Assembly (NCBI RefSeq): GCF_947496875.1
Contig: NZ_CANMEH010000006.1
Coordinates: forward strand, 1 to 64,000
Length of the DNA: 64,000 nucleotides
Reading direction: 5' to 3'
Source: an uncultured Paracoccus sp.
GTDB lineage: Bacteria; Pseudomonadota; Alphaproteobacteria; Rhodobacterales; Rhodobacteraceae
Below the pieces are notes generated by a model that did no database searches, was not told where the DNA came from, and saw only the letters and a list, made by a program, of their open reading frames with translations. Positions within the stretch are counted from its first letter, which is position 1; each line of letters opens with the position of its first letter. Below, piece after piece: positions 50,982 through 62,142 of the stretch. A program made the translations under genes and the position numbers.

Positions 50982-51289
50982 GCGCGACGGACACCACGAA
51001 GCCCGAGCATTATGACGTGATCGTTCGCCCGATCATCACCGAGAAGGCCACGATGATCGGCGAGACCGCGAACGCGGTCGTGTTCGAGGTCGCCAAGTCG
51101 GCCAGCAAGCCGCAGATCAAGGATGCCGTCGAGGCGCTGTTCGGCGTCAAGGTCAAGGCCGTGAACACCGCGATCACCAAGGGCAAGACCAAGCGGTTCC
51201 GCGGTCGCCCGGGCGTGCGCAGCGATGTCAAGAAGGCCTACGTGGCGCTTGAGGCAGGCAGCACGATCGACGTGAACACCGGTCTCTGA
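50978..51289 (+). CDS. rplW: 50S ribosomal protein L23
   Basis: L23 sits at the tunnel exit and is the docking site for trigger factor and signal recognition particle. The 103-residue protein reads [19 protein letters not shown], then [20 protein letters not shown] and [20 protein letters not shown], with a shortish acidic end. It overlaps rplD and is followed by a 95-base gap before rplB. Confidence 0.97.
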   Translation: MSATDTTKPEHYDVIVRPIITEKATMIGETANAVVFEVAKSASKPQIKDAVEALFGVKVKAVNTAITKGKTKRFRGRPGVRSDVKKAYVALEAGSTIDVNTGL

Positions 51290-51384
51290 CCGTCGGATGA
51301 TAGAGCGCTGTCCCCGGAGGTGACCGGGGACCGCGCGTCGAACTGAAACGGACCTTTGGTCCAAGGCAACGGAAGACAGAAAGC

Positions 51385-52224
51385 ATGGCACTCAAGTCGT
51401 ACAAACCGACGACGCCTGGCCAGCGCGGGCTGGTTCTGATCGACCGTTCGGAGCTTTGGAAAGGCCGCCCCGTCAAGACCCTGACCGAGGGACTGACCAA
51501 GACGGGCGGCCGGAACAATACCGGACGCGTCACGATGTGGCACAAGGGCGGCGGAGCCAAGCGGCTCTATCGCATCGTCGATTTCAAGCGTCGCAAGTTC
51601 GACATGGCGGCGACGGTCGAGCGGATCGAATACGATCCCAACCGCACCGCCTTCATCGCGCTGGTGCGCTATGAGGATGGCGAGCAGGCCTACATTCTTG
51701 CGCCCCAGCGTCTGGCGGTCGGCGACAAGGTGGTCTCGTCCGCACGGGCCGACATCAAGCCGGGGAATGCGATGCCGTTCAGCGGCATGCCGATCGGCAC
51801 GATCGTCCACAATGTCGAGCTGAAGCCCGGCAAGGGCGGGCAGATCGCGCGGTCGGCCGGCACCTATGCCCAGTTCGTGGGCCGGGACGGCGGCTATGCC
51901 CAGATCCGGCTGAGCTCGGGCGAACTGCGCCTGGTGCGCCAGGAATGCATGGCGAGCATCGGGGCCGTTTCGAACGCCGATCATTCGAACCAGAATCTGG
52001 GCAAGGCGGGCCGCAAGCGGCACATGGGCGTGCGTCCGACGGTGCGCGGCGTTGCCATGAACCCGATCGACCACCCGCATGGTGGTGGTGAGGGCCGGAC
52101 ATCGGGCGGTCGTCACCCGGTGACGCCGTGGGGCAAGCCGACCAAGGGCAAGAAGACGCGCAGCAACAAATCGACCGACAAGTACATCCTGCGGTCGCGT
52201 CACGCCAAGAAGAAGGGGCGCTAA
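51385..52224 (+). CDS. rplB: 50S ribosomal protein L2
   Basis: L2 is one of the most conserved ribosomal proteins, needed for subunit joining and peptidyl transfer. The 279 residues include [38 protein letters not shown], and the C-terminal [19 protein letters not shown] with the conserved histidine that approaches the catalytic centre. Three bases separate it from rpsS. Confidence 0.98.
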   Translation: MALKSYKPTTPGQRGLVLIDRSELWKGRPVKTLTEGLTKTGGRNNTGRVTMWHKGGGAKRLYRIVDFKRRKFDMAATVERIEYDPNRTAFIALVRYEDGEQAYILAPQRLAVGDKVVSSARADIKPGNAMPFSGMPIGTIVHNVELKPGKGGQIARSAGTYAQFVGRDGGYAQIRLSSGELRLVRQECMASIGAVSNADHSNQNLGKAGRKRHMGVRPTVRGVAMNPIDHPHGGGEGRTSGGRHPVTPWGKPTKGKKTRSNKSTDKYILRSRHAKKKGR

Positions 52225-52227
52225 TCC

Positions 52228-52506
52228 ATGGCACGTTCTATCTGGAAGGGCCCTTTCGTCGACGCCTACGTCCTGAAGAAGGCCGAAAAGGCGCGCGAAT
52301 CCGGTCGCTCGGACGTCATCAAGATCTGGTCGCGCCGCTCGACCATCCTGCCGCAGTTCGTCGGCCTGACCTTTGGCGTCTACAACGGCCACAAGCACAT
52401 CCCGGTCAACGTGTCCGAGGACATGATCGGGCAGAAGTTCGGTGAGTATTCGCCGACCCGGACTTATTACGGTCATGCGGCCGACAAGAAAGCGAAGAGG
52501 AAGTAA
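52228..52506 (+). CDS. rpsS: 30S ribosomal protein S19
   Basis: S19 forms a complex with S13 in the 30S head and contacts the A-site region. The 92-residue protein has [38 protein letters not shown], and [20 protein letters not shown] with [20 protein letters not shown], all typical. It lies three bases after rplB and five before rplV. Confidence 0.98.
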   Translation: MARSIWKGPFVDAYVLKKAEKARESGRSDVIKIWSRRSTILPQFVGLTFGVYNGHKHIPVNVSEDMIGQKFGEYSPTRTYYGHAADKKAKRK

Positions 52507-52511
52507 TCCCC

Positions 52512-52994
52512 ATGGGTAAGGAACAAAATCCGCGCCGCGTGGCGGAGAACGAGGCGATGGCGAAGACCAAGATGCTTCGCACCTCGCCGCAGAAGCTGAA
52601 CCTTGTGGCAGCGCTGATCCGCGGCAAGAAGGTGGACAAGGCGCTGGCCGACCTGACATTCTCCAAGCGCCGCATCGCTGGCGACGTGAAGAAGTGCCTG
52701 CAGTCGGCAATCGCCAATGCCGAGAACAACCACAACCTGGACGTCGACAACCTGGTGGTTGCCGAGGCCTGGGTGGGCAAGAACCTGGTGATGAAGCGCG
52801 GACGCCCACGGGCCCGTGGCCGGTACGGCAAGATCATGAAGCCGTTCTCGGAGATCACCATCAAGGTGCGTGAGGTCGATCTGGCCGCTGCCGAAGCCGC
52901 GAAGAAGGCGGCCCGGGACCAGAAGCGCACCGCGTCCAACCGGCAGGCCGAGGCCACCGCCACCCCCGAAGCCGCCGTCGAGGAGCACGCGTAA
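52512..52994 (+). CDS. rplV: 50S ribosomal protein L22 with extended ends
   Basis: L22 extends a hairpin into the exit tunnel and touches all domains of 23S rRNA. The core includes [40 protein letters not shown] and [20 protein letters not shown]. At 160 residues it is some 35-50 longer than common L22 proteins because of a 15-residue leader ([15 protein letters not shown]) and an Ala/Lys-rich C-terminal helix. AGAGGAAG precedes the start. The stop shares one base with the rpsC start. Confidence 0.97.
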   Translation: MGKEQNPRRVAENEAMAKTKMLRTSPQKLNLVAALIRGKKVDKALADLTFSKRRIAGDVKKCLQSAIANAENNHNLDVDNLVVAEAWVGKNLVMKRGRPRARGRYGKIMKPFSEITIKVREVDLAAAEAAKKAARDQKRTASNRQAEATATPEAAVEEHA

Positions 52995-53713
52995 TGGGAC
53001 AGAAGGTCAACCCCATCGGGATGCGGCTGCAGGTCAACCGGACCTGGGACAGCCGCTGGTTCGCCGACAGCAAGGAATATGGCAACCTGCTGCTCGAGGA
53101 TCTGAAGATCCGCGAGTTCATCCACGACGAGGCGAAGCAGGCCGGCGTCAGCCGCGTGATCATCGAGCGCCCGCACAAGAAGTGCCGGGTCACGATCCAT
53201 GCGGCCCGTCCCGGCGTGATCATCGGCAAGAAGGGCGCGGATATCGAGACGCTGCGCAAGAAGCTGGCGAACTTCACGGACTCGGAGCTGCACCTGAACA
53301 TCGTCGAGGTCCGCAAGCCGGAGCTGGACGCCCAGCTTGTGGCCGAGTCCATCGCCCAGCAGCTGGAACGCCGGGTGTCGTTCCGCCGTGCCATGAAGCG
53401 GTCGGTGCAGAACGCCATGCGCATGGGTGCCCTGGGCATCCGCGTGAACGTGGCCGGTCGCCTGGGCGGCGCCGAGATCGCGCGGACCGAATGGTACCGC
53501 GAAGGCCGGGTGCCGCTGCACACGCTGCGCGCCGATATCGACTATGCCCTTTCCGAGGCCACCACCCCGTACGGAATCATCGGGGTCAAGGTCTGGATCT
53601 TCAAGGGCGAGATCATGGAACACGATCCGCAGGCTCACGAGCGCCGCGCGTCCCAGGCGCAGGAAGGCCCGGCCTCGCGCGGTGGACCGCGCCGCGATCG
53701 TGACGCGCGGTAA
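52994..53713 (+). CDS. rpsC: 30S ribosomal protein S3
   Basis: S3 guards the mRNA entry channel. The 239 residues comprise the KH domain with [20 protein letters not shown] and the C-terminal part [40 protein letters not shown] and [20 protein letters not shown]. The last 25 residues are rich in Arg, Ala and Gly. The ATG overlaps the rplV stop by one base and rplP follows after 12 bases. Confidence 0.98.
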   Translation: MGQKVNPIGMRLQVNRTWDSRWFADSKEYGNLLLEDLKIREFIHDEAKQAGVSRVIIERPHKKCRVTIHAARPGVIIGKKGADIETLRKKLANFTDSELHLNIVEVRKPELDAQLVAESIAQQLERRVSFRRAMKRSVQNAMRMGALGIRVNVAGRLGGAEIARTEWYREGRVPLHTLRADIDYALSEATTPYGIIGVKVWIFKGEIMEHDPQAHERRASQAQEGPASRGGPRRDRDAR

Positions 53714-53725
53714 GGAGACAGGGAC

Positions 53726-54139
53726 ATGCTGCAACCGAAACGCACCAAGTACCGCAAACAGCACAAGGGCCGCATCCACGGCGAGGCCAAGGGCGGGTTC
53801 AACCTGAACTTCGGCTCGTTCGCGCTGAAGGCCACCGAGCCGGAACGCGTGACCGCGCGCCAGATCGAGGCCGCCCGGCGGGCGATCACCCGCCACATGA
53901 AGCGCCAGGGCCGGGTGTGGATCCGGATCTTCCCGGATGTTCCGGTCTCGTCCAAGCCGACCGAAGTGCGGATGGGCAAGGGCAAGGGCTCGGTCGACTT
54001 CTGGGCCGCCCGCGTCCATCCCGGCCGGATCATGTTCGAGATCGACGGCGTCAGCGACCAGATCGCCCGCGAGGCGCTGCGGCTGGGCGCGATGAAGCTG
54101 CCGATCCAGAGCCGGATCGTTCATCGCGAAGACTGGTAA
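53726..54139 (+). CDS. rplP: 50S ribosomal protein L16
   Basis: L16 helps accommodate tRNA in the A site. The 137-residue protein starts [19 protein letters not shown] and has [20 protein letters not shown], then [20 protein letters not shown] and [20 protein letters not shown]. The arginine in the conserved GRIxFE context is present. A strong terminator starts 27 bases after its stop, so it is the last gene of the proximal S10 unit here, unlike in most bacteria where rpmC follows directly. Confidence 0.98.
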   Translation: MLQPKRTKYRKQHKGRIHGEAKGGFNLNFGSFALKATEPERVTARQIEAARRAITRHMKRQGRVWIRIFPDVPVSSKPTEVRMGKGKGSVDFWAARVHPGRIMFEIDGVSDQIAREALRLGAMKLPIQSRIVHREDW

Positions 54140-54166
54140 GATACCGGGGCGACGTCCCCGCAGTCG

Positions 54167-54195
54167 AAGCCCCGCCCGAGACGGCGGGGCTTTTT
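54167..54195 (+). terminator. Terminator after rplP
   Basis: GCCCCGCC (54169-54176) and GGCGGGGC (54183-54190) form a perfect eight-base-pair stem around CGAGAC, followed by TTTTTC. It lies inside the normally continuous S10 operon, ahead of the inserted DUF1801 gene. Confidence 0.88.
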
Positions 54196-54212
54196 CGTTG
54201 TAGAGTGCGGGC

Positions 54213-54626
54213 ATGAGCGACAGCGACCCGCCGAAGCTGCTTGCAGGTGGAAACCCGCAGATCCCCAAGGGTGATGGGAACGGGCCGGTGCAGGCATGGA
54301 TTGCGGCTGCGCCCGGCTGGAAGGGCGAAGTTGCCGCCAGGATCGACGGGCTGGTGACCGAAGCCGTGCCCGGCGTCCGCAAGGCGGTGAAGTGGAATTC
54401 CCCCTTCTATGGCGCGGGCGAGGACGGCTGGTTCCTCAGCTTCCACGCCATGACCCGCTATCTGAAGCTCGCGTTCTTTCGCGGCGCCAGTCTCGACCCG
54501 CCGCCACCGGTCGGCTCGAAGCATCCGAAGGTTCGCTACCTTCACGTCGGGCCCGACGATCTCGACGAGGCGCGGCTTGTGGACTGGGTGAAACAGGCAA
54601 GCCGGCTGCCGGGCGAGAAGATGTAG
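54213..54626 (+). CDS. DUF1801-family protein
   Basis: A 137-residue soluble protein of the DUF1801 (YdhG-like) family, a small alpha/beta fold of unknown biochemical role that is widespread in bacteria. The diagnostic central region is [19 protein letters not shown] followed by [20 protein letters not shown], and the C-terminus [20 protein letters not shown]. It begins 18 bases after the rplP terminator hairpin, with no clear ribosome binding site, and ends 133 bases before rpmC. It is not a ribosomal gene, so its place inside the S10 cluster is unusual. Confidence 0.88.
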   Translation: MSDSDPPKLLAGGNPQIPKGDGNGPVQAWIAAAPGWKGEVAARIDGLVTEAVPGVRKAVKWNSPFYGAGEDGWFLSFHAMTRYLKLAFFRGASLDPPPPVGSKHPKVRYLHVGPDDLDEARLVDWVKQASRLPGEKM

Positions 54627-54759
54627 CCTGCGCTGGTCTTTGTGCTTGCCAGGGCGCCGATCGGCCTGTATGCGCAGGCCTTCATCTCGAAACTCCACCG
54701 GGAATCAGGGTGGCCCTGGCGACAGGGGCTCTCCGGTGATGTTGAAAAGGAACACGCGC

Positions 54760-54966
54760 ATGACCGCGCAGGAACTGAATGACAAGACGCCCGAGCAGCT
54801 GCGTGAGCAGTTGCTGGCGCTCAAGAAGGAAGCGTTCAACCTGCGCTTCCAGCAGGCGACCGGCCAGCTTGAATCGACCGCGCGCATGCGGGCCGTCCGC
54901 CGCGACGTGGCCCGCGTCAAGACAATCATGAACCAGAAAGCCGCGCAAGCGGCCGCGTCGAACTGA
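54760..54966 (+). CDS. rpmC: 50S ribosomal protein L29
   Basis: A small two-helix protein beside the tunnel exit. The 68 residues show the family pattern [20 protein letters not shown] and [19 protein letters not shown] followed by [12 protein letters not shown]. The ATG at 54760 has AAAAGGA at eight bases; earlier in-frame starts add unrelated sequence. It is separated from rplP by a terminator and a DUF1801 gene, so it needs read-through or its own promoter; TTGCCA (54646), 17 bases, TATGCG (54669) is a weak candidate. Confidence 0.96.
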   Translation: MTAQELNDKTPEQLREQLLALKKEAFNLRFQQATGQLESTARMRAVRRDVARVKTIMNQKAAQAAASN

Positions 54967-54979
54967 GGAGCCGTAGCCC

Positions 54980-55231
54980 ATGCCCAGACGCATCCTGCAA
55001 GGCAAGGTGACCAGCGACAAGAACGAGCAGACCGTCACGGTCCTGGTCGAGCGCCGGTTCAAGCACCCGCTGCTGCACAAGACCGTCCGTTCGTCCAAGA
55101 AGTACCGGGCGCACGACGCGACCAACCAGTTCAAGGTCGGCGACACCGTCCGCATCGTGGAATGTGCGCCGATTTCAAAGACGAAACGCTGGACCGTCCT
55201 GACGGACGAGGCCCAGGCCGCGCAGGCCTGA
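54980..55231 (+). CDS. rpsQ: 30S ribosomal protein S17
   Basis: S17 is a primary 16S rRNA-binding protein with an OB fold. The 83 residues read [20 protein letters not shown], then [20 protein letters not shown] and [20 protein letters not shown], the expected signature. It lies 13 bases after rpmC and 69 before rplN. GAGGAG precedes the start. Confidence 0.98.
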   Translation: MPRRILQGKVTSDKNEQTVTVLVERRFKHPLLHKTVRSSKKYRAHDATNQFKVGDTVRIVECAPISKTKRWTVLTDEAQAAQA

Positions 55232-55300
55232 TCCGCTCCAGTCTGATCGAAACCCTGGGGCCGGTCCTGCAAACGGTCCCCAAAGGTCGGGAGTTACCAA

Positions 55301-55669
55301 ATGATCCAGATGCAGACCAACCTGGATGTCGCTGACAATTCCGGCGCACGCCGGGTGCAGTGCATCAAGGTTCTGGGCGGATCGCACCGGCGCTATGCGT
55401 CGGTGGGCGACATCATCGTCGTCTCCGTCAAGGAAGCCATTCCGCGCGGCCGCGTGAAGAAGGGTGACGTCCGCAAGGCCGTCGTCGTGCGCACCGCCAA
55501 GGAAGTCACGCGCGAGGACGGCACGTCGATCCGTTTCGATCGCAACGCCGCCGTCATCCTGAACAACCAGGGCGAACCCGTCGGAACCCGTATCTTCGGG
55601 CCGGTCGTTCGCGAACTGCGCGCCAAGAACTTCATGAAGATCATCTCGCTTGCCCCGGAGGTGCTGTGA
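55301..55669 (+). CDS. rplN: 50S ribosomal protein L14
   Basis: L14 forms intersubunit bridges and is the docking site of RsfS. The 122-residue protein is typical in length and sequence: [39 protein letters not shown] and [19 protein letters not shown] with the end [11 protein letters not shown]. The stop shares a base with the rplX start. Confidence 0.98.
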   Translation: MIQMQTNLDVADNSGARRVQCIKVLGGSHRRYASVGDIIVVSVKEAIPRGRVKKGDVRKAVVVRTAKEVTREDGTSIRFDRNAAVILNNQGEPVGTRIFGPVVRELRAKNFMKIISLAPEVL

Positions 55670-55974
55670 TGGCCGCCAGGCTCAAGAAGGGTGACCGCGT
55701 CGTCGTTCTGACCGGCAAGGACAAGGGCCAGACCGGCGAGATCACGCAGGTCATGCCCAAGGACAACAAGGCGATCGTCGATGGCGTGAACATCGCGCTG
55801 CGTCACACCCGCCAGTCGCAGACCAGCCAGGGCGGCCGCATTCCGAAGGCGATGCCGATCGACCTGTCGAACCTGGCGCTGATGGACAAGAACGGCAAAC
55901 CCACCCGGGTCGGCTTCCGCATGGAAGGCGATCAGAAGGTGCGCTTCGCCAAGACCACGGGAGACGTGATCTGA
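55669..55974 (+). CDS. rplX: 50S ribosomal protein L24
   Basis: An assembly-initiating protein with a KOW motif. The 101 residues include [20 protein letters not shown] and [19 protein letters not shown] and the C-terminal [20 protein letters not shown]. The ATG at 55669 has GGAGG at seven bases; a GTG one codon earlier is possible but too close to the ribosome binding site. It shares single bases with both neighbours (TGATG junctions). Confidence 0.97.
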   Translation: MAARLKKGDRVVVLTGKDKGQTGEITQVMPKDNKAIVDGVNIALRHTRQSQTSQGGRIPKAMPIDLSNLALMDKNGKPTRVGFRMEGDQKVRFAKTTGDVI

Positions 55975-56534
55975 TGCTGGACGACGCGAACTACACCCCG
56001 CGGCTCAAGTCGGTCTATCGCGACCAGATCCGCCCCGCGCTCAAGGAAGAGTTCGGCTACAAGAACGACATGCAGATCCCTCGCCTGGACAAGATCGTCC
56101 TGAACATGGGCGTGGGCGAGGCGGTCAAGGACACCAAGAAGGTCAGGCAGGCCGCCGAGGAGCTGTCGCTGATCGCCGGTCAGAAGGCCGTCATCACGCA
56201 CGCCAAGAAGTCGATCGCCGGCTTCCGTGTGCGCGAGGAAATGCCGCTGGGCTGCAAGGTCACGCTGCGCGGCGCCCGGATGTACGAGTTCCTGGATCGC
56301 CTGATCACCATCGCGCTGCCCCGCGTCCGCGACTTTCGCGGCGTCAAGGGCACGTCATTCGATGGCCGCGGCAACTTTGCCATGGGGCTGAAGGAACATA
56401 TCGTGTTCCCGGAAATCAACTTCGACAAGGTCGACGAAGTTCTGGGAATGGACATCATCATCGCGACCACGGCCAAGACCGATGCCGAGGCAAAGGCGCT
56501 GTTGAAGCATCTCAACATGCCCTTCAACAGCTGA
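55974..56534 (+). CDS. rplE: 50S ribosomal protein L5
   Basis: L5 binds 5S rRNA and contacts the P-site tRNA. The 186 residues show [59 protein letters not shown] and [19 protein letters not shown], with [18 protein letters not shown] near the end. Length is typical. The start overlaps the rplX stop and rpsN follows after 18 bases. Confidence 0.98.
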   Translation: MLDDANYTPRLKSVYRDQIRPALKEEFGYKNDMQIPRLDKIVLNMGVGEAVKDTKKVRQAAEELSLIAGQKAVITHAKKSIAGFRVREEMPLGCKVTLRGARMYEFLDRLITIALPRVRDFRGVKGTSFDGRGNFAMGLKEHIVFPEINFDKVDEVLGMDIIIATTAKTDAEAKALLKHLNMPFNS

Positions 56535-56552
56535 TCGCGCGAGGAAACTGAT

Positions 56553-56858
56553 ATGGCAAAGAAATCCATGGTCGAGCGTCAGAAGAAGCGCGAGCGGCTG
56601 GTGAAGAAATACGCCAGCCAGCGCGCCGCTCTGAACGAGGTGATCAACGATCAGGACCGCCCGATGGAAGAGCGGTTCAAGGCAACGCTGAAGCTGGCCG
56701 AGCTGCCGCGCAATTCGTCGCCCACGCGGCTGAACAACCGGTGCGAACTGACCGGTCGTCCGCGCGCGTATTACCGTAAACTGCGTCTCAGCCGGATCAT
56801 GCTGCGCGAGCTCGGCTCGCAGGGGCAGATCCCCGGCATGGTCAAATCGAGCTGGTAA
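56553..56858 (+). CDS. rpsN: 30S ribosomal protein S14
   Basis: The long, zinc-free form of S14, 101 residues: there are no paired CxxC motifs, so it does not depend on zinc. Landmarks are [38 protein letters not shown] and [20 protein letters not shown]. Position between rplE and rpsH is standard. GAGGAAAC precedes the start. Confidence 0.98.
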   Translation: MAKKSMVERQKKRERLVKKYASQRAALNEVINDQDRPMEERFKATLKLAELPRNSSPTRLNNRCELTGRPRAYYRKLRLSRIMLRELGSQGQIPGMVKSSW

Positions 56859-56869
56859 GGGGGCAATCG

Positions 56870-57268
56870 ATGTCGATGAACGATCCGCTCGGCGATATGC
56901 TGACCCGCATCCGGAATGCCCAGATGCGCGGCAAGTCGACCGTACGCAGCCCCTCGAGCAAGCTGCGGGCCTGGGTTCTGGATGTGCTGAAGGCCGAGGG
57001 CTATATCCGCGGCTATGAGCAGGTGACGACCGAAGCCGGTCACGCCGAACTGGAAATCAGCCTGAAATACTTCGAAGGCACCCCGGTGATCCGCGAGCTT
57101 GCCCGCGTGTCGAAGCCCGGGCGCCGCGTCTATGCCGGCGCCAGGGAACTGCCACAGGTCCGCAACGGCCTGGGTGTCTCCATCGTGTCGACGCCCCGGG
57201 GCGTCATGTCTGATGCAGCGGCTCGCAGCGCCAATATCGGCGGCGAAGTCCTCTGCACCGTGTTCTAA
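56870..57268 (+). CDS. rpsH: 30S ribosomal protein S8
   Basis: S8 binds the 16S central domain and in E. coli represses the spc operon. The 132 residues read [20 protein letters not shown], then [20 protein letters not shown] and [20 protein letters not shown] with the end GEVLCTVF, all typical. It is spaced 11 bases from rpsN and ten from rplF. Confidence 0.98.
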   Translation: MSMNDPLGDMLTRIRNAQMRGKSTVRSPSSKLRAWVLDVLKAEGYIRGYEQVTTEAGHAELEISLKYFEGTPVIRELARVSKPGRRVYAGARELPQVRNGLGVSIVSTPRGVMSDAAARSANIGGEVLCTVF

Positions 57269-57278
57269 GGAGGGCAGG

Positions 57279-57812
57279 ATGTCTCGGATTGGTAAGAAGC
57301 CGGTCGATCTGCCCAAGGGTGTCACGGCCGACATCAAGGGGCAGACGATCGAGGTGAAGGGTCCCAAGGGCACCCGGTCGTTCACCGCGACCGACGACGT
57401 GACTCTGACGGCCGAAGATGGCGCCGTGACGGTGACCCCGCGCGGCACGTCCAAGCGGGCGCGTCAGCAGTGGGGCATGACCCGCTCGATGGTCGAGAAC
57501 CTGGCCGTGGGCGTGAGCGAAGGCTTCAAGAAGGAGCTGGAGATTCAGGGCGTCGGCTATCGTGCCCAGATGCAGGGCAAGACGCTCAAGCTGGCGCTCG
57601 GTTACAGCCACGACGTGAACTTCGAAACGCCCGAGGGCGTGACGATCACGGCACCCCGGCAGACCGAGATCGTTGTCGAGGGGATCGACCAGCAACTGGT
57701 CGGCCAAGTCGCCGCCGATATCCGCGAGTGGCGCCGCCCCGAGCCCTACAAGGGCAAGGGCATCCGCTACAAGGGCGAGCAGGTCTTCCGCAAGGAAGGC
57801 AAGAAGAAGTGA
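57279..57812 (+). CDS. rplF: 50S ribosomal protein L6
   Basis: L6 lies near the sarcin-ricin loop. The 177-residue protein opens [20 protein letters not shown] and has the C-terminal signature [19 protein letters not shown] segment [28 protein letters not shown] lies at the right distance from the ATG at 57279. rplR follows after ten bases. Confidence 0.98.
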   Translation: MSRIGKKPVDLPKGVTADIKGQTIEVKGPKGTRSFTATDDVTLTAEDGAVTVTPRGTSKRARQQWGMTRSMVENLAVGVSEGFKKELEIQGVGYRAQMQGKTLKLALGYSHDVNFETPEGVTITAPRQTEIVVEGIDQQLVGQVAADIREWRRPEPYKGKGIRYKGEQVFRKEGKKK

Positions 57813-57822
57813 GGATTCGCAA

Positions 57823-58182
57823 ATGGCACTGAACAAACTAGAGCTGTTCCAGAAGCGCCGTCTGCGCGTCCGGAACAAGCTGCGGGCAATGTCGAACGGC
57901 CGTCCCCGGCTGTCCGTCCACCGGTCGTCCAAGAACATCAGCGCCCAGCTGATCGACGACGCGAACGGCGTCACGCTGGCCTCGGCCAGCACGCTGGAAA
58001 AGGATCTGGGCCTGGCCGGCAAGAACAATGTCGAGACGGCGGCGCGGATCGGGGCGACGATCGCCGAACGGGCGCGCGCCAAGGGGATCGACGAGGTCGT
58101 GTTCGACCGCGGCGGGTTCCTGTTCCACGGCAAGATCAAGGCGCTTGCCGATGCCGCCCGCGAAGGTGGCCTGAAGTTCTGA
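57823..58182 (+). CDS. rplR: 50S ribosomal protein L18
   Basis: A 5S rRNA-binding protein of 119 residues: [39 protein letters not shown], and the C-terminal [20 protein letters not shown] with [10 protein letters not shown]. The ATG at 57823 is behind GAGGATTC. The gap to rpsE is 115 bases and contains no obvious promoter or terminator. Confidence 0.98.
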   Translation: MALNKLELFQKRRLRVRNKLRAMSNGRPRLSVHRSSKNISAQLIDDANGVTLASASTLEKDLGLAGKNNVETAARIGATIAERARAKGIDEVVFDRGGFLFHGKIKALADAAREGGLKF

Positions 58183-58297
58183 CAAGGTGGGTGGCGTCCG
58201 CGCCACCCCGATGATCCGGGGGTCCCGGCGGTCGCCGTTGCCCACCAAGGATCGATGATGACGGCGCAGGCTGCGCCACCACGAAAGGGAATGCCGC

Positions 58298-58900
58298 ATG
58301 GCAGAACGTGACAACCGCCGGGGCCGCCGCGACGACCGCGACGAGAACCCGGAATTCGCCGATCGCCTCGTGGCGATCAACCGCGTGTCCAAGACCGTCA
58401 AGGGCGGCAAGCGCTTCGGCTTTGCCGCACTTGTCGTGGTCGGCGACCAGCGCGGCCGCGTCGGTTTCGGCAAGGGCAAGGCCAAGGAAGTGCCCGAGGC
58501 GATCCGCAAGGCAACCGAGCAGGCCAAGCGCGGTCTGGTCCGCGTCCCGCTGCGCGATGGCCGCACGCTGCACCACGACATCGAGGGGCGCCACGGTGCC
58601 GGTCGCGTCGTGATGCGCACCGCCGTCCCGGGAACCGGCATCATCGCCGGCGGTCCGATGCGCGCCGTGTTCGAGATGCTGGGCGTCCAGGACGTGGTGG
58701 CGAAGTCGCTGGGGTCGCAGAACCCCTACAACATGATCCGCGCCACCATCGACGGGCTGAAGGCCGAGGCCAGCCCGCGCAATGTCGCGCAGCGCCGTGG
58801 CAAGAAGGTCGCCGAGATCCTGCCGTCGCAGGACCGCGCCCCGGAATCGCAGCAGGGAACGGACGCGACCGTCACCTCGGCTGCCCTGCAGGAGGCCTGA
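58298..58900 (+). CDS. rpsE: 30S ribosomal protein S5
   Basis: S5 contributes to mRNA unwinding and accuracy. The 200 residues include [19 protein letters not shown] and [20 protein letters not shown] with [20 protein letters not shown] and [18 protein letters not shown] charged, Arg/Asp-rich leader of about 20 residues and a loosely conserved tail of about 25 residues lengthen it relative to E. coli (167), as is usual in alphaproteobacteria. rpmD follows after three bases. Confidence 0.98.
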   Translation: MAERDNRRGRRDDRDENPEFADRLVAINRVSKTVKGGKRFGFAALVVVGDQRGRVGFGKGKAKEVPEAIRKATEQAKRGLVRVPLRDGRTLHHDIEGRHGAGRVVMRTAVPGTGIIAGGPMRAVFEMLGVQDVVAKSLGSQNPYNMIRATIDGLKAEASPRNVAQRRGKKVAEILPSQDRAPESQQGTDATVTSAALQEA

Positions 58901-58903
58901 TCC

Positions 58904-59089
58904 ATGGCAACCATCGTCGTCAAGCAGATCGGCTCGCCGATCCGTCGGCCCAAGGAACAGCGGGCCACGCTGAAGGGCCTGGGGCTGAATAAGATGAACC
59001 GGACCCGGGAACTGGAGGATACCCCTGCCGTTCGCGGCATGGTCAACGCCATCCCCCATCTGGCCCGGATCGTCGAAGAACGCAGCTGA
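58904..59089 (+). CDS. rpmD: 50S ribosomal protein L30
   Basis: A small 50S protein of 61 residues: [40 protein letters not shown] and [16 protein letters not shown], the complete family pattern. GGAGG precedes the start. It is followed by a 219-base gap with a large hairpin before rplO, longer than is usual at this position. Confidence 0.97.
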   Translation: MATIVVKQIGSPIRRPKEQRATLKGLGLNKMNRTRELEDTPAVRGMVNAIPHLARIVEERS

Positions 59090-59109
59090 GCCACGGCTCG
59101 GCATCTTGG

Positions 59110-59145
59110 CAAGGGCGCTCCGATCCCGCGATCGGGGCGCCCTTG
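59110..59145 (+). terminator. Large hairpin between rpmD and rplO
   Basis: A 16-base arm at 59110-59125 (starting CAAGGGCGC) pairs with 59130-59145 (ending GCGCCCTTG) with one G-T pair around a four-base loop. Only TCACA follows, so there is no T-run; it may act as an attenuator, a Rho-related or RNA-processing element rather than a full terminator. Confidence 0.55.
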
Positions 59146-59308
59146 TCACAGCAGGGATCCTTCTGTGACTCGGACCATGCGACGGCCTTGCCGTTGGGGC
59201 AGGCCTGTTCTATAGCCCCCACTTGGCCCGCCGGGCCTTCACTCGACAATATGCCGTGTCCGTCCCGCTACGCTTCCGGGGATGCGTCCGGCTTGCAGGA
59301 GAAGCGAC

Positions 59309-59800
59309 ATGAGACTGAACGAACTTCACGACAACGAAGGCGCCACGCGCAAGAAGAAGCGCGTTGCACGGGGCCCTGGCTCGGGCAAGGGCAAGACCGC
59401 CGGCCGCGGGATCAAGGGCCAGACCTCACGCTCGGGCGTTGCGTTGAACGGCTATGAAGGCGGCCAGATGCCGCTGTACCGCCGCCTGCCCAAGCGCGGC
59501 TTCACCAAACCGAACCGGCTGAAGTTCGCAGTCGTCAACCTCGGACAGCTGCAGGCGATGGTCGACGCTGGCAAGCTGGACGCCGGCACCGCGCTGACCG
59601 AAGATCTGCTGATTTTGGCGGGCGCCACCAAGCGCAAGCATGACGGGATCCGCCTGCTGGGCAAGGGCGAGCTCACCGCGGCGCTGAACCTGACGGTCGC
59701 CGGGGCATCCAAGTCGGCGATCGAGGCGGTCGAGAAGGCCGGTGGCAGCGTCAGCCTGACCCGTCCGGTGCGCGAGACCGCCGACGCCACCGCCGAATGA
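59309..59800 (+). CDS. rplO: 50S ribosomal protein L15
   Basis: L15 is a late-assembling 50S protein. The 163-residue product has the basic N-terminal segment [20 protein letters not shown] with IKGQTSRSG, then [16 protein letters not shown] [18 protein letters not shown], and the C-terminal alpha/beta domain. CAGGAGAAG lies before the ATG at 59309; an upstream start adds an unrelated leader. The last 15 residues are poorly conserved. secY follows after 126 bases, with a hairpin at 59851-59878 (GCCGCCG/CGGCGGC) in between. Confidence 0.97.
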   Translation: MRLNELHDNEGATRKKKRVARGPGSGKGKTAGRGIKGQTSRSGVALNGYEGGQMPLYRRLPKRGFTKPNRLKFAVVNLGQLQAMVDAGKLDAGTALTEDLLILAGATKRKHDGIRLLGKGELTAALNLTVAGASKSAIEAVEKAGGSVSLTRPVRETADATAE

Positions 59801-59926
59801 GCTGTTGAAGGTGTCCCGGGACGCCAATAGATAGCTAGGACGATGCAAGCGCCGCCGACCGGGTGACGGGCCGGCGGCCTTCACATGACCGCCGGCACGC
59901 GCTGCCGGACCGCACATGAGGACAGC

Positions 59927-61297
<1,371 letters not shown>

Positions 61298-61324
61298 CAA
61301 ACACTCGATCGTCAGAGGGGGGAC

Positions 61325-61993
61325 ATGACGATGACGACCAATATCATCCTGCTGGGGCCGCCGGGCGCCGGAAAAGGCACCCAGGCCCGCCGGCTGGTCG
61401 AGGAGCGCGGTCTGGTCCAGCTGTCGACCGGCGACATGCTGCGCGAGGCCCGCAGTTCCAACAGCGAGATGGGCAAGGTCGTCGCCGACGTCATGGACAA
61501 GGGCCAGCTGGTCACGGACGAGATCGTCATTGGACTGATCCGTGAAAAGCTGGAAACCACCGAGGCACCCGGCTTCATCTTCGACGGGTTTCCCCGCACC
61601 CTCGCGCAGGCCGATGCGCTGGGGGACCTGCTCACCGGGATGGGTCAGCAGATCGACGTGGTGATCGAGATGCAGGTCGATGACGCGGCCTTGGTCGACC
61701 GGATCAGCGGCCGCTTCACCTGCGGCAACTGCGGCGAAGTCTATCACGACACGACCCGGCCGACGGAAAAGCCGGGGGTTTGCGACGTGTGCGGCTCGAC
61801 GGACCTCAAGCGGCGTGCCGACGACAATGCCGAAAGCCTCAAGACCCGCCTGCTGGAATACTACAAGAAGACCTCGCCCCTGATCGGCTACTACTATGCG
61901 CAGGGGCGGCTGCAATCGCTCAACGGGCTGGCCGACATCGAGGAGGTGGCCGGCAGGATGGGGCAGATCGTGGACGCCGCCGTGTCCGCTTGA
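61325..61993 (+). CDS. adk: Adenylate kinase, zinc-type LID
   Basis: Converts ATP and AMP to two ADP. The 222-residue protein has the P-loop [37 protein letters not shown], and [12 protein letters not shown]. The LID is of the long type and carries a four-cysteine zinc site: [14 protein letters not shown] followed by [16 protein letters not shown]. Zinc-type LIDs are frequent in Gram-positive and alphaproteobacterial enzymes. GAGGGGGGAC precedes the ATG at 61325; a second ATG two codons on is possible. A terminator lies about 70 bases downstream. Confidence 0.97.
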   Translation: MTMTTNIILLGPPGAGKGTQARRLVEERGLVQLSTGDMLREARSSNSEMGKVVADVMDKGQLVTDEIVIGLIREKLETTEAPGFIFDGFPRTLAQADALGDLLTGMGQQIDVVIEMQVDDAALVDRISGRFTCGNCGEVYHDTTRPTEKPGVCDVCGSTDLKRRADDNAESLKTRLLEYYKKTSPLIGYYYAQGRLQSLNGLADIEEVAGRMGQIVDAAVSA

Positions 61994-62063
61994 CAGCACT
62001 TTGGCTGTCCTCTAACCCACACTCTCTCGCTTGAGAATCGGCCATCATGGTTGATCGAATCGG

Positions 62064-62090
62064 GCCCGAAGGTAAGCCTTCGGGTCTTTG
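62064..62090 (+). terminator. Terminator between adk and rpsM
   Basis: CCCGAAGG (62065-62072) and CCTTCGGG (62077-62084) form a perfect eight-base-pair stem around TAAG, followed by TCTTTGG. It would end the secY-adk transcript or attenuate transcription into rpsM. A second hairpin, GGTTCCG/CGGAACC (62103-62122), lies between it and the rpsM ribosome binding site. Confidence 0.7.
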
Positions 62091-62142
62091 GTTGTGAAAA
62101 AAGGTTCCGGTGCTACGGAACCGCAACGATAAGGATACACGC

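Noticed and set aside
51238..52809. Long frame antisense to rplB-rplV
   Set aside because: Crosses several proven ribosomal genes and has shadow composition only.
53635..54033. Possible programmed frameshift or fusion at the rpsC-rplP junction
   Set aside because: Both genes have normal lengths, proper ends and a 12-base gap with a ribosome binding site.
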